This document shows positions 1-7,931 of a stretch of 64,000 bases of DNA, piece by piece (positions within the stretch are counted from its first letter, which is position 1; every line of letters starts with the position of its first letter). The notes below the pieces were generated by a model. It was not told where the DNA came from. It saw only the letters and a program-made list of their open reading frames with translations, and did no database searches. Both the position numbers and the translations under genes were made by a program. Source of the DNA: BRH-c25 sp012519325 (GTDB lineage Bacteria; Bacillota; Clostridia; Lutisporales; Lutisporaceae); the NCBI GenBank assembly GCA_050950645.1, contig JBMNHZ010000001.1, positions 296,895-360,894 of the forward strand. Direction: 5' to 3'.

Positions 1-618
1 TATGGCAGCCTGCGCAGCTGCAGAGCCTATCCTTTTAGGAGGCCTTATGAATCCGTATCCGGTATTGAAACCTTCTGTCAAGAGCTTTGTAAGATCTATT
101 TGAAGGCAGTTCAGTGTCTTACCGTAGTAATCCAAGTCATGTATGTGAATATCGCATGAAATATGTGCTTTGCTCATCTCTTCCGGTATGATATTATTAA
201 GATAATAATGCTTGCTGGCTGCCGAGGCAATCTGCAGCATCTTGGCGGATGGCGAGTTTCCGACGTTGGCGTTGTCCCTGCTGGTTTCGATCAATATGTC
301 CTTTACAACATCCATCAGCTCACTTTTTGCCTCTCGTATCCTTGTTCTCTTTGACCTGTACAGTATGTAAGCTTTAGCAGTTTTAGCGTGTCCTGTCTCA
401 ATCAGAACCTTTTCCACAGCGTCCTGGACTGTTTCCACATCGGGAATCTCATCCTTTATGTGCTTATAAAGATAGGATATCACTCTTTCCGTAAGATTCT
501 CCGCAGTCTCGTAGTCTTCTCCTCCTACTTGCCGAGCTGCCTTGAATATTGCACCTGTAATCTTCTCTCTGGTAAAGTCTACTACCCTACCGTCTCTTTT
601 GCGTATCTTTGTGAACAT
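1..618 (-). CDS. nrdD: Anaerobic ribonucleoside-triphosphate reductase, N-terminal part (3' end outside window)
   Basis: The open frame reads off the left edge, so only the first 206 codons are present. The start is ATG at 618, preceded by GAGGTAGGGG, 10 bp after the nrdR stop. Residues about 1-90 form an ATP-cone: a start resembling MFTKIRKRDGRVVDF, then conserved ITGAIFKAA and TAKAYILYR segments. The section that follows, with DIHIHDLDYY and CLQIDL, matches the beginning of the class III glycyl-radical reductase barrel. The enzyme makes dNTPs anaerobically from NTPs, using formate and a glycyl radical installed by NrdG. It lies directly downstream of nrdR, its expected repressor. The glycyl-radical site and C-terminal zinc motif lie outside the window. 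The family call is strong. Confidence 0.93.
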   Translation of the reverse strand, partial: MFTKIRKRDGRVVDFTREKITGAIFKAARQVGGEDYETAENLTERVISYLYKHIKDEIPDVETVQDAVEKVLIETGHAKTAKAYILYRSKRTRIREAKSELMDVVKDILIETSRDNANVGNSPSAKMLQIASAASKHYYLNNIIPEEMSKAHISCDIHIHDLDYYGKTLNCLQIDLTKLLTEGFNTGYGFIRPPKRIGSAAAQAAI

Positions 619-628
619 TCAGCTACCC

Positions 629-1084
629 CTACCTCTCGTCTATTAATTTATTCAGTTCCTGCAAAAAAATATTTATGTCCTTGAACTGTCTATATACTGA
701 TGCAAATCGAACATAAGCAACTTCATCAATCTGCTTAAGCCTGTTCATAACCATCTCTCCGATTTTCTTGCTGTCTATCTCTTTATCCATTGAATTGTAA
801 AGTTCCTTTTCAATCTCGTCTGCCATCTCTTCAATTTTTGAAATTGGAATGGGTCTCTTCTCGCAGGCTCTCATAATTCCGTTCAGCATCTTACTTCTCT
901 GGTAAACTTCCCTGCTTCCATCCTTCTTGACAATAATTAAAGGCATTTCTTCGATTTTTTCATAGGTTGTAAATCTCTTGGAGCATTTTTCGCACTCACG
1001 TCTTCTTCTTATTGCCGCTTCTTCAACGTTAGGCCTTGAATCCACTACTTTGCTTTCGCTATGGCCGCAGTAAGGACACTTCAT
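629..1084 (-). CDS. nrdR: Transcriptional repressor NrdR
   Basis: A 151-residue protein, the usual NrdR length. The N-terminal zinc ribbon has Cys3, Cys6, Cys31 and Cys34, with the family's SKVVDSRP and IRRRREC stretches. An ATP-cone follows from about residue 49. NrdR senses ATP/dATP and represses ribonucleotide reductase genes by binding paired NrdR boxes. A GGAGG lies just upstream of the ATG at 1084. It is directly followed by nrdD, and two NrdR-box-like sites lie about 190-240 bp upstream, so an autoregulated nrdR-nrdD operon is likely. Confidence 0.97.
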   Translation of the reverse strand: MKCPYCGHSESKVVDSRPNVEEAAIRRRRECEKCSKRFTTYEKIEEMPLIIVKKDGSREVYQRSKMLNGIMRACEKRPIPISKIEEMADEIEKELYNSMDKEIDSKKIGEMVMNRLKQIDEVAYVRFASVYRQFKDINIFLQELNKLIDER

Positions 1085-1153
1085 TTGGCTTCCTCCTTTC
1101 TAATGCCTCGCAACGCATATCTCTTCCCGAGCATGGAAGGCACTGAATCAATG

Positions 1154-1183
1154 TAGTGATTATTATTGTCTTAATAATCACTA
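1154..1183. repeat. Perfect inverted repeat in the nrdR 5' region
   Basis: TAGTGATTATTA and its exact reverse complement are separated by the 6-nt loop TTGTCT, giving a 12-bp stem. It lies about 70 bp upstream of the nrdR start, inside the presumed leader and downstream of the NrdR boxes. There is no T-run, so it does not look like an intrinsic terminator. It could be an RNA stem or another operator. The function is unknown. Confidence 0.5.
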
Positions 1184-1276
1184 GTATATGGAAGATTTTG
1201 TCGCAATAACAGAGTTCATAATACTATTTTCATGAGTCTCTATTCCTATTTTTGCATCAATATAATGTGCGTTTTA

Positions 1277-1324
1277 CTCCAATATATTGTACCTTGTATC
1301 ATTATATAACACATTATATTGTAA
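1277..1324. promoter_or_regulatory. Tandem NrdR boxes upstream of nrdR-nrdD
   Basis: Two 16-bp sites resemble the published NrdR consensus acaCwAtATaTwGtgt. The site at 1277-1292 has a perfect palindromic core CAATATATTGT. The site at 1309-1324 reads ACACATTATATTGTAA. Equivalent positions are 32 bp apart, matching the three-helical-turn spacing known for paired NrdR sites. On the minus strand a TATAAT-like hexamer lies between them, so bound NrdR would cover the promoter. The call rests on sequence match and spacing. Confidence 0.68.
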
Positions 1325-1410
1325 AATCACTCCTCCCATTTTCCCAAATTCTATAAGTAGTATATGTTATCTCCATAATCCTTTTTATATCTCTTCTTGT
1401 CATAAAAATG

Positions 1411-1438
1411 AAAAAAAGCGACTCACATCGCTTTTTTT
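1411..1438 (-). terminator. Intrinsic terminator after ylmC
   Basis: The stem AAAAAAAGCGA / TCGCTTTTTTT with loop CTCACA has T-runs in both directions. It lies 13 bp past the ylmC stop and upstream of the nrdR promoter region, so it separates ylmC from nrdR-nrdD. Confidence 0.8.
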
Positions 1439-1450
1439 CTCTAGGGAACC

Positions 1451-1681
1451 TTATCCATCTATAAGAATTACATCCGCACCGATCTTTTTTATATTCTCCC
1501 AACTGACAACTATGTCGCTCTCCCTGCTGAACAACCCAAGAATTCTTCCTGTACCGGGAATTATCAGCGCATCTATCTTTCCCTTCTCCATGTCAATTTC
1601 CACATCATATACAATTCCGAGCCTTCTTCCGTCGTTAATATTTATTACATCCCTCTGTTTAAGCTCCGATATCTTTACCAC
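1451..1681 (-). CDS. ylmC: YlmC/YmxH family PRC-barrel sporulation-associated protein
   Basis: A 76-residue single PRC-barrel protein. The segments ELKQRDVININDGRRLG and IPGTGRILGLF are typical of the YlmC/YmxH family found beside sigE-sigG in spore-forming Firmicutes. The molecular role is not established. In this lineage the gene normally follows sigG, but here a decayed chemoreceptor gene lies between them. A terminator follows immediately. Confidence 0.9.
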   Translation of the reverse strand: MVKISELKQRDVININDGRRLGIVYDVEIDMEKGKIDALIIPGTGRILGLFSRESDIVVSWENIKKIGADVILIDG

Positions 1682-1790
1682 TCACACCCCTCCCATACAT
1701 GTTTACTTATATTTATATGGGAAGGAACAAAAATAGAACAAAAAGTGTACCACCAAATGTCATTTCAGAATTCCAATACATCTATTGTTT

Positions 1791-3494
1791 TTAATACTTA
1801 AATCTTCTGATACTCTCCTGCATTTCTTCAGCCAGCCTTGCCAAAGATTCACTGGCATTTGCTATTTCCTCAATAAAAGATGTCTGTTCTTCTATAGACG
1901 CTGAAGCCTCTTGTGTACCTGCTGCGTTTTCTTCCGATATTGCTGAAAGGTTTTCCATGATGCCAATAATCTGTTTTTCCTTATTTTTCATTTCTTTTAC
2001 TGATTCATTAATACTTGCTATTACTGTCTTCATTTTTTCAATTACTGCAGCAATCCCTTCAAACTTCTCATTGCTCTCGTCTACGCTTTTTGATTGAGAG
2101 GCAAACAATTTTTCGACTTCTTCAAACCTCTCTACCGCATACTGTGTCTTATCATTTAACTCTTTAATAATTTCAGATATTTCATTTGTAAATGCATTTG
2201 ATTGTTCTGAAAGCCTTCGTATCTCTTCAGCAACTACGGCAAAATCTCTGCCTGTTTCTCCTGCCCGGGCTGCTTCGATTGCAGCGTTAAGAGCCAGTAA
2301 ATTAGTTTGCTCTGCAATACTTTTAATCATTTGACTTGCATTTTCTATTTTCTTTGCGCTCTCATTGGTATTAATAATAATCGTATATATATCTTTTGAT
2401 GCTCTATTATTGATATTGGTCTTTTCCACCAGATCCTTCAAGCTCTCTAAACCTTCATCCTTTAACATGCTTACTTCATTTGCGGTAACATTGAGATTAT
2501 TTACATATTTCTGATCCTTTTCTATTAATTGGCCTTAACTCATTAATATGTACTGAACCTTTTTCTGTGACTTCATCAATTGAAACCACTGTTGACACTG
2601 CCCAGGGAGTTTTTGAATTCCCTATTTCAACCGGGGTTAATATTGAATATACTCTCTTACCTATTGTCTTATCCTGTTGAAATGTTGTACTCTCCACTCC
2701 GTCTTTTAGTGCCTTCTGTATTTCTTCTTTTTGATCAATTTCTGTTTCAAGCATATTTGTTCCTACCAGTTCCTTAACCGGATGTGTCACATATATCCCC
2801 GAGTTTGATATAATTGTACCATATCCTGTTTCCATTAATTTTATTTCATCACTAATGGACTGTAAGGACTCCAGAGATATGTCAACACCTACTGCGTCCA
2901 AAACCTTGCCATCAACAACAATAGGTGCTACGATAGATGTCATTAATACTGTTTTTCCTTCAACATTATATTCAAATGGCTCCAGAATTGTTTCCATCCC
3001 GGAATTTCTTGCCAGGAGATAATAATCCCCATCACCGGGAACATCATATGATACACAAGGTTCGCTATGCACACTCCCGCCGGACCAATACCAATATGGT
3101 ATAAATCTGCCTGTTCCGTCATGCCCTTCAGTATCTATATACATACTGTCATTTTCATCCAATGCATTTGGCTCCCATATAGTCCATATTCCAAGGAAAT
3201 CAGGGTTTTCTGATAAAATGTTTTTTAACATTGCGTTCATATCGGCTCTGCTGGCATCCCCAGCTTTTTTTAGCCCTCCAAAACTGCTGCCAGCGTTTGT
3301 GAGATATCCATAGCAAATTCCAGTTTTTGCTGCACCTTTTCTGATGAATATTTCGCTTGCAATTCGACTGAGCCATAGGCTTGATTCAATGTATTATTGC
3401 GTACCGTACTTCCTACTATACCAATAATAACTCCCAGTACTACAAATATGCTGATTGACATGCTAAGAATTAATCTGCTTCTAATAGATTTCAT
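1791..3494 (-). pseudogene. Methyl-accepting chemotaxis protein, frameshifted and internally deleted
   Basis: Three pieces on the minus strand add up to a broken chemoreceptor. Positions 3494-3270 encode the start: an N-terminal membrane segment (about residues 7-29) and the first part of a Cache-type sensor. Near 3273 a one-base loss in a G-run shifts the frame; reading on as GLKKAGDAS joins the next piece. Positions 3240-2497 hold the rest of the periplasmic sensor domain, ending at VVSIDEVTEK. The signalling domain resumes before 2468, including the hairpin-tip segment IAEQTNLLALNAAIEAARAG. The second transmembrane helix and HAMP domain are missing at the 2500-2540 junction, where stops close both frames. 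The tip also reads GRDFAVVAEE instead of the usual GRGFAVVAEE. It lies between sigG and ylmC, where no receptor is normally found. Confidence 0.88.
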
Positions 3495-3765
3495 AAATAA
3501 CCCTCACTTTTGTTTTAATTATTATATTGTGCATCGACCAGCGCCCTGTATTTGGATAAATAATTCCGGTTATGGTCTTATGCAGGTATACTGGTGCATT
3601 TTGTACGATTATTTGTATAACTGTTAATTGGGTTTGTTAGTTTATTGTGAAAAAATTTGTATTATTTTGTCGATTTTTGCTGCCGTTATAATGATGCTAA
3701 ATTTAGCCAACTCCGTCAATTATATGTATGAAAGTGGATACATAACTCCAGATTATAGCTTTATA
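3495..3765. other. Intergenic region, no gene seen
   Basis: This AT-rich stretch lies between the decayed chemoreceptor start and the sigG terminator. On the minus strand a TATAAT lies about 35 bp before the receptor start with GTGAGGG as its ribosome site, suggesting a relic promoter. I see no convincing coding frame or RNA gene. Confidence 0.4.
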
Positions 3766-3806
3766 AAAAAATAATTCTCCGCTAATATTTGGGAGAATTA
3801 TTTTTT
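3766..3806 (-). terminator. Intrinsic terminator after sigG
   Basis: The 15-bp stem AAAAAATAATTCTCC / GGAGAATTATTTTTT has a loop of about 10 nt and ends in a T-run on the minus strand. It lies just past the sigG stop at 3822. Confidence 0.85.
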
Positions 3807-3821
3807 ACACTATAATCCTTA

Positions 3822-4592
3822 TCATATATACTTTCTCATATGTCCAAGGGCTGTTTTTTCCAGACGCGAGACCTGGGCTTGCGAAATCCCTATTTCTTCT
3901 GCCACTTCCATTTGTGTTCTTCCCTCAAAAAACCTCAGATTAAGTATCAGCTTTTCCCTATCGTTGAGCTTTTTCATAGCTTCCTTGAGGGCAATATTCT
4001 CAAGCCAATTATCATCCGTGTTCCTGTCATCCGATACCTGGTCCATTACATATATTGCATCACCACTGTCGTGATAAATTGGTTCAAAAAGAGATACCGG
4101 ATCTTGAATTGCATCCAGTGCGAATACCACTTCCTCCACCGTAAGCTTAAGCTCATTTGCAATTTCCGATACGGTAGGTTCCTTTGAATTTCTGCTTATA
4201 AGCATATCCCTTACCTGAAGCGCCTTATAGGCAATATCCCTTAAGGATCTGCTGACCCTGATCGAATTATTATCTCTTAAATATCTCCTTATTTCTCCGA
4301 TAATCATAGGTACCGCATAGGTTGAAAACTTAACGTTCTGACCCAGGTCAAAATTATCTATTGCTTTTATGAGGCCTATGCAGCCTACCTGAAAAAGATC
4401 ATCAACATATTCCCCTCTGTTGTTAAACCTCTGAATAACACTCAATACGAGTCTTAAATTTCCTTTTATGAACTCTTCTCTTGAGGATTGATCTCCCTGC
4501 TGCATTTTCTTCAACAATTCAACCATTTTATCATTAGAGAGAACGGGCAGTTTTGAAGTATTTACACCGCAGATTTCAACTTTGTTAAGCAT
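3822..4592 (-). CDS. sigG: RNA polymerase sporulation sigma factor SigG
   Basis: This is the forespore-specific late sigma factor. From the ATG at 4592 it opens as MLNKVEICGVNTSKLPVLS, the SigG hallmark. It then has region 2 (NLRLVLSVIQRFNNRGEY, DDLFQVGCIGLIKAIDNFD, FSTYAVPMIIGEIRRYLRD), region 3 and region 4 (GRTQMEVAEEIGISQAQVSRLE). I chose 4592 over an in-frame ATG at 4640 because AAGGGTGTG precedes it and it matches the family N-terminus. The length of 256 residues is normal. The gene is 87 bp downstream of sigE, as is usual, and ends at a strong terminator. Confidence 0.96.
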   Translation of the reverse strand: MLNKVEICGVNTSKLPVLSNDKMVELLKKMQQGDQSSREEFIKGNLRLVLSVIQRFNNRGEYVDDLFQVGCIGLIKAIDNFDLGQNVKFSTYAVPMIIGEIRRYLRDNNSIRVSRSLRDIAYKALQVRDMLISRNSKEPTVSEIANELKLTVEEVVFALDAIQDPVSLFEPIYHDSGDAIYVMDQVSDDRNTDDNWLENIALKEAMKKLNDREKLILNLRFFEGRTQMEVAEEIGISQAQVSRLEKTALGHMRKYI

Positions 4593-4679
4593 AGCACAAG
4601 CACACCCTTTTCTTAATGTTGACATATTAATTATTACCATAGGCCAACTTTATTATTCATGGCGTAGCTTGTACCAATT

Positions 4680-5393
4680 TCATACCATTCTGCTTATTTC
4701 TTTTTTCAGTCGTTTAATTATCCGCTTTTCCAGCCTCGATATGTATGATTGCGATATTCCAAGCATATCCGCAACTTCCTTCTGGGTTTTTTCCACTCCG
4801 TCATTAAGCCCGAACCTTAACTCCATTATTCTTTTCTCCCTTTCGGACAGCTTTCTTAATGCAATTTCAAGAAGCTGCTTGTCGATTTCATCTTCAAGAT
4901 ATCTGTAGATTATATCATTATCGGTACCCAGAATATCCGAAAGCAGCAGTTCATTTCCATCCCAGTCGATATTAAGAGGCTCATCAAAGGATATTTCGGT
5001 TTTTGTTCTATTATTTCTTCTGAGATACATAAGTATCTCATTTTCTATACAGCGGGAGGCATAAGTCGCAAGCTTGATTCTCTTGTCGGGATCAAAGGTG
5101 TTTACAGCTTTAATCAATCCTATTGTTCCGATAGATACCAGATCCTCAACTCCGACTCCGGTATTTTCAAATTTTCTGGCAATATATACCACAAGCCTCA
5201 AGTTCCTTTCAATAAGAATGGCCTTGACCACTTCTTCATTACTCTTGAGACGTGACAAAAGGAAGCTTTCTTCATCGTTTTCCAAAGGAGGCGGCAGAGC
5301 TTCACTTCCTCCAATATAGTGAACCCAAGTATCTTCATACACTTTAAAATATTGTAGAATTTTGATTATCAGCATGCGCTTTATCAAACTCAA
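4680..5393 (-). CDS. sigE: RNA polymerase sporulation sigma factor SigE (pro-sigma-E)
   Basis: This is the early mother-cell sigma factor, made as a pro-protein cleaved by SpoIIGA. The family-defining YIGGSEALPPPL is present at about residues 27-38. Region 2 (AILIERNLRLVVYIARKFEN, IKLATYASRCIENEILMYL) and region 4 (KTQKEVADMLGISQSYISRL) are intact. The start is uncertain. Taking the TTG at 5393 gives a pro-sequence about as long as in Bacillus, but no ribosome site fits it. The only well-placed GGAGG plus ATG (5413) is out of frame. An insertion sequence separates the gene from spoIIGA, its normal operon partner. Confidence 0.93.
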   Translation of the reverse strand: MSLIKRMLIIKILQYFKVYEDTWVHYIGGSEALPPPLENDEESFLLSRLKSNEEVVKAILIERNLRLVVYIARKFENTGVGVEDLVSIGTIGLIKAVNTFDPDKRIKLATYASRCIENEILMYLRRNNRTKTEISFDEPLNIDWDGNELLLSDILGTDNDIIYRYLEDEIDKQLLEIALRKLSEREKRIMELRFGLNDGVEKTQKEVADMLGISQSYISRLEKRIIKRLKKEISRMV

Positions 5394-5425
5394 TCTTTTA
5401 GCTGCCTTTTCATATTTTAACCTCC
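5390..5425 (-). promoter_or_regulatory. sigE translation start region: out-of-frame leader ORF overlapping a TTG start
   Basis: GGAGG at 5425-5421 stands 7 nt before the ATG at 5413. That ATG opens a seven-codon frame (MKRQLKD) whose TGA at 5392-5390 overlaps the in-frame TTG at 5393-5391. One reading is a leader with translational coupling. The other is that one base was lost here and the original protein began at 5413. The spacing is directly visible; the interpretation is open. Confidence 0.5.
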
Positions 5426-5438
5426 ATTTTGTATTGAT

Positions 5439-6737
5439 CGTTTTGTAAAGTTAAATGAAAATTGAAGACCTGCCACACTTTCTGGTACAATGTTTCTGCA
5501 ACAAAACACTTTACCTCCAGAAAGGAGCAAGTCCTCATGCAGAAAATTGTATCATTTAAATGTCCTAAGTGCAACAATTTTCACTCGTTTTATCGTTATG
5601 GCAAAGATAAGGATGGTTTCCAAAAGTATCAATGCCGTAACTGCAACCATCAGTTCGCACCTGATCGACCTAGTGTCAAGGAGGTGCAGAACTATCCTCG
5701 ATGCCCCGTTTGCGGCAAGGCATCCTTCATCCACCATGATTACAAGCATTACACCAACTATCGCTGTGGTGATAAGTCCTGCTATCACTCATTCTTCGTT
5801 GCCAAGTATACTTCTGTAGACCCAGCTTCCATGTCAAACTTGTTTGGAAAAACTGATTTCAAGGGTATGAGATATCCGGTGCATCTGATCATCACAGCGC
5901 TTTCGATGTTTTATCTTGGTAAAAACTCTTTTAGAAATATCGCTTTGATATTCCAGATAGCATTCAATGTCAAGGTTTCTCATACCACTATCAGCGACTG
6001 GTGCAAGAAGTTTGCTCCCATGTTCCAAAACTTTAGTCTGCAACTTATGCCTGCCCTCAACTTCGATTCTGATGAGTGGCATACAGACGAGACTGTAGTG
6101 AAAATCAATGGAATCAAGCATTACATCTGGTTCATTATTGATTCTGAAACTAGGTTCATACTAGGTTATCACCTGTCACCTCATCGCGACTCCCCACAAG
6201 CCTTTACACTGATGGAGTCAGTCAAGGCACTTGGAAAGCCTGGGTCAATAGTTTCTGATCGTTATAGTGCCTACAAGGTACCTGTAAAATCCATATTCGA
6301 CGGTGTTAAACACGTAAGGGTTCAGTCATTCAAGGATGACATATCTAACAACCTCATAGAATCCTTCCATCATCAGTTCAAGGCTTGGTACAAGACGAAG
6401 CAGGGATTCAATTCCTTTGATTCGGCCAATAACCTGATCAGTATGTTTGTATTCTTCTTTAACTTTGTCAGACCGCATTCATCGCTTGATGGTCTTACAC
6501 CTGCTCAAGTTGCTGGTTTAAAGCTATCAGCTAAAGAAAAACGGAAGTTCTTACTTGTAGCCTAAATTCCGCTTAGTTACTTCCCAACTGCTGCACTGTG
6601 GATTGTCACAGGGCAGGCGCTAGCCTGTTCATTTTACCCTTGACCATCCATAGGGAAGCAGTTACTAACTTGTTTGCGGAATTTTGAGCTATTTTACGAA
6701 ACATTGTGCTAATCTTTCATGTTAACTTTACAGAGTC
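5439..6737 (+). mobile_element. IS6-like insertion sequence, copy A (1299 bp), between spoIIGA and sigE
   Basis: The ends read CGTTTTGTAAAGTTAA on the left and, inverted from the right, GACTCTGTAAAGTTAA, so they share an inverted TGTAAAGTTAA block. The element is bounded by an 8-bp direct repeat GTATTGAT (5431-5438 and 6738-6745), a target duplication of the size typical of the IS6 family. A second copy with its own 8-bp duplication at 34303-35602 fixes the boundaries independently. It carries one plus-strand transposase, opposite to the sporulation genes around it. Confidence 0.92.
5537..6565 (+). CDS. IS6/IS240-like DDE transposase with two N-terminal zinc ribbons (copy A)
   Basis: A 342-residue protein starting at the ATG at 5537 behind AAGGAG. 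Residues about 8-75 hold two zinc-binding clusters: CPKC...CRNC, then CPVC...CGDKSC. The catalytic core shows D in WHTDETVVKINGIKHYIW, the second D in SDRYSAY, and E in NLIESFHHQFKAWYKTKQGF, followed by NFVRPHSSLDGLTPAQVAG. This is the D-D-E layout of IS6/IS240 transposases. The frame is intact. The protein is closely similar to the copy at 34402-35430 but differs at many synonymous sites, so the two are not a recent duplication of each other. Confidence 0.92.
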   Translation: MQKIVSFKCPKCNNFHSFYRYGKDKDGFQKYQCRNCNHQFAPDRPSVKEVQNYPRCPVCGKASFIHHDYKHYTNYRCGDKSCYHSFFVAKYTSVDPASMSNLFGKTDFKGMRYPVHLIITALSMFYLGKNSFRNIALIFQIAFNVKVSHTTISDWCKKFAPMFQNFSLQLMPALNFDSDEWHTDETVVKINGIKHYIWFIIDSETRFILGYHLSPHRDSPQAFTLMESVKALGKPGSIVSDRYSAYKVPVKSIFDGVKHVRVQSFKDDISNNLIESFHHQFKAWYKTKQGFNSFDSANNLISMFVFFFNFVRPHSSLDGLTPAQVAGLKLSAKEKRKFLLVA

Positions 6738-6766
6738 GTATTGATCTGCAAACTCTTGGGTAAATC

Positions 6767-7678
6767 TCAGCTCTCCTTCAGCATTTCCGGATGTATCAGA
6801 GCACCATATTCCCCATCCTTGGAAAGATTCTTTCTGTATATGGCAACTATGATATTGCATGACCGTATTCTTCTATCGCTGTCAAAAATAATAATTTCGT
6901 CCGGCTTGAATCCTACGAGCATGCCATTTTCTCTGCCCAGAGACCTGAAGGGTATTATTCTGAATCTTGAAGCCCATTTTGAAATGGCCATTATTTGAGC
7001 TATTGCGTTTAAATCATTTTCCTTCTCTTGTTCAAATACCTTCTGTACGTCATCAGGTATCAGCTCTCTTACAGTATCATATTCCGTTATCATAACCGGA
7101 GTATTCGTCAAGGGGTCCTTAAGAGAATTTCCCGTATCAACCAGAGCATCCAGGAACAATTGCTTCTCATCAAACCGCATCTGTACCTTTAGGATTATCT
7201 TCTCCCTTTTTATCCTGTGCTGTATGTAGTCCCAGCTGTACCTGATTATAAAATACGCAGCAGCAACTGCCGCTACCAGTATTTTTACAGGAAAATCCCT
7301 GATAAAGGAAATCCCGTTGCTGGTCAGGCTTAAGCCGTTTATGAAATAGAATAAGCCAAAAGCAGCTCCGCCGAAAATAAAAGAAATAATATAAAACATG
7401 CCTGTCAGCTTGAGCAGCAAGTGAAAATATGCCGGGGTATATGCAACTATTACAATGAGCAGCGAAAAAAGTATTTTCGTGTAAAAGCTGAATAAATAAC
7501 TGTGTTTGGGAGAATAAGACAGTAGTGCGTAGACCGCCCCCACAAAAGAAGCAATTAAAAGCTTCACTCTTGAATACCTGTATCTGGCAAGCCGGGCCGT
7601 ACTCCACAAAATAAAATAGTTCATTATTAAATTTTCCAGCAATATGATATCCGCATAAACATAAGTTTCCAACTTCAT
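6767..7678 (-). CDS. spoIIGA: Sigma-E processing peptidase SpoIIGA
   Basis: This membrane aspartic protease cleaves pro-sigma-E after septation. The N-terminal half (about residues 1-150) has five to six hydrophobic segments, beginning VYADIILLENLIMNYFILW. The C-terminal domain has the catalytic DTGN motif (ALVDTGNSLKDPL), then IPFRSLG and GFKPDEI. I prefer the ATG at 7678 because the family begins a few residues before the first membrane helix; an in-frame ATG at 7693 also exists, and neither has a well-spaced ribosome site. Its substrate gene sigE normally follows directly, but here the 1.3-kb insertion sequence begins 29 bp past the stop. Confidence 0.93.
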   Translation of the reverse strand: MKLETYVYADIILLENLIMNYFILWSTARLARYRYSRVKLLIASFVGAVYALLSYSPKHSYLFSFYTKILFSLLIVIVAYTPAYFHLLLKLTGMFYIISFIFGGAAFGLFYFINGLSLTSNGISFIRDFPVKILVAAVAAAYFIIRYSWDYIQHRIKREKIILKVQMRFDEKQLFLDALVDTGNSLKDPLTNTPVMITEYDTVRELIPDDVQKVFEQEKENDLNAIAQIMAISKWASRFRIIPFRSLGRENGMLVGFKPDEIIIFDSDRRIRSCNIIVAIYRKNLSKDGEYGALIHPEMLKES

Positions 7679-7740
7679 TCCCTTATCTTTCATATGTTAT
7701 ATCACTTATGATAATTATATAAAAAATACCATAAAATACC

Positions 7741-7788
7741 TGTCGCTTTTAGTAGTCGAAATTAATTATATTATCATATTTGTCGACA
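7741..7788 (-). promoter_or_regulatory. Putative Spo0A boxes upstream of spoIIGA
   Basis: Three sites resemble the Spo0A box TGTCGAA: TGTCGAC at 7781-7787 (also readable on the other strand), AGTCGAA at 7754-7760 and TGTCGCT at 7741-7747. A minus-strand TATAAT at 7719-7714 could be the -10. In Bacillus the spoIIG promoter is a Spo0A-activated sigma-A promoter with several boxes and a long spacer, and this arrangement fits that pattern. Single matches are weak; the clustering is the argument. Confidence 0.5.
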
Positions 7789-7872
7789 AAACCCACAGTG
7801 AAATGTGGTAAGCCATGCTGCCCACTCCAGTGACTTAAGTTCTATAAATAATATATATATTCTTGACACAAC

Positions 7873-7903
7873 AAAAAAAGAACCAAAATCAATTGGTTCT
7901 TTT
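7873..7903 (-). terminator. Intrinsic terminator after ftsZ
   Basis: The stem AAAAGAACCAA / TTGGTTCTTTT has a 6-nt loop and is followed on the minus strand by seven T residues. It lies 28 bp past the ftsZ stop and closes the division cluster before the spoIIGA promoter. Confidence 0.87.
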
Positions 7904-7931
7904 ATAATCGCTGCTGTTTACCGGAACCCGT

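Noticed and set aside
1154..1183. Inverted repeat considered as a third NrdR box
   Set aside because: Arms do not fit the NrdR consensus and the 30-bp layout is wrong; kept only as an unexplained repeat.
4593..4679. Possible sigma-F/G type promoter between sigE and sigG
   Set aside because: A GGTATGA and a GCCATGAATA occur, but spacing and -10 match are poor.
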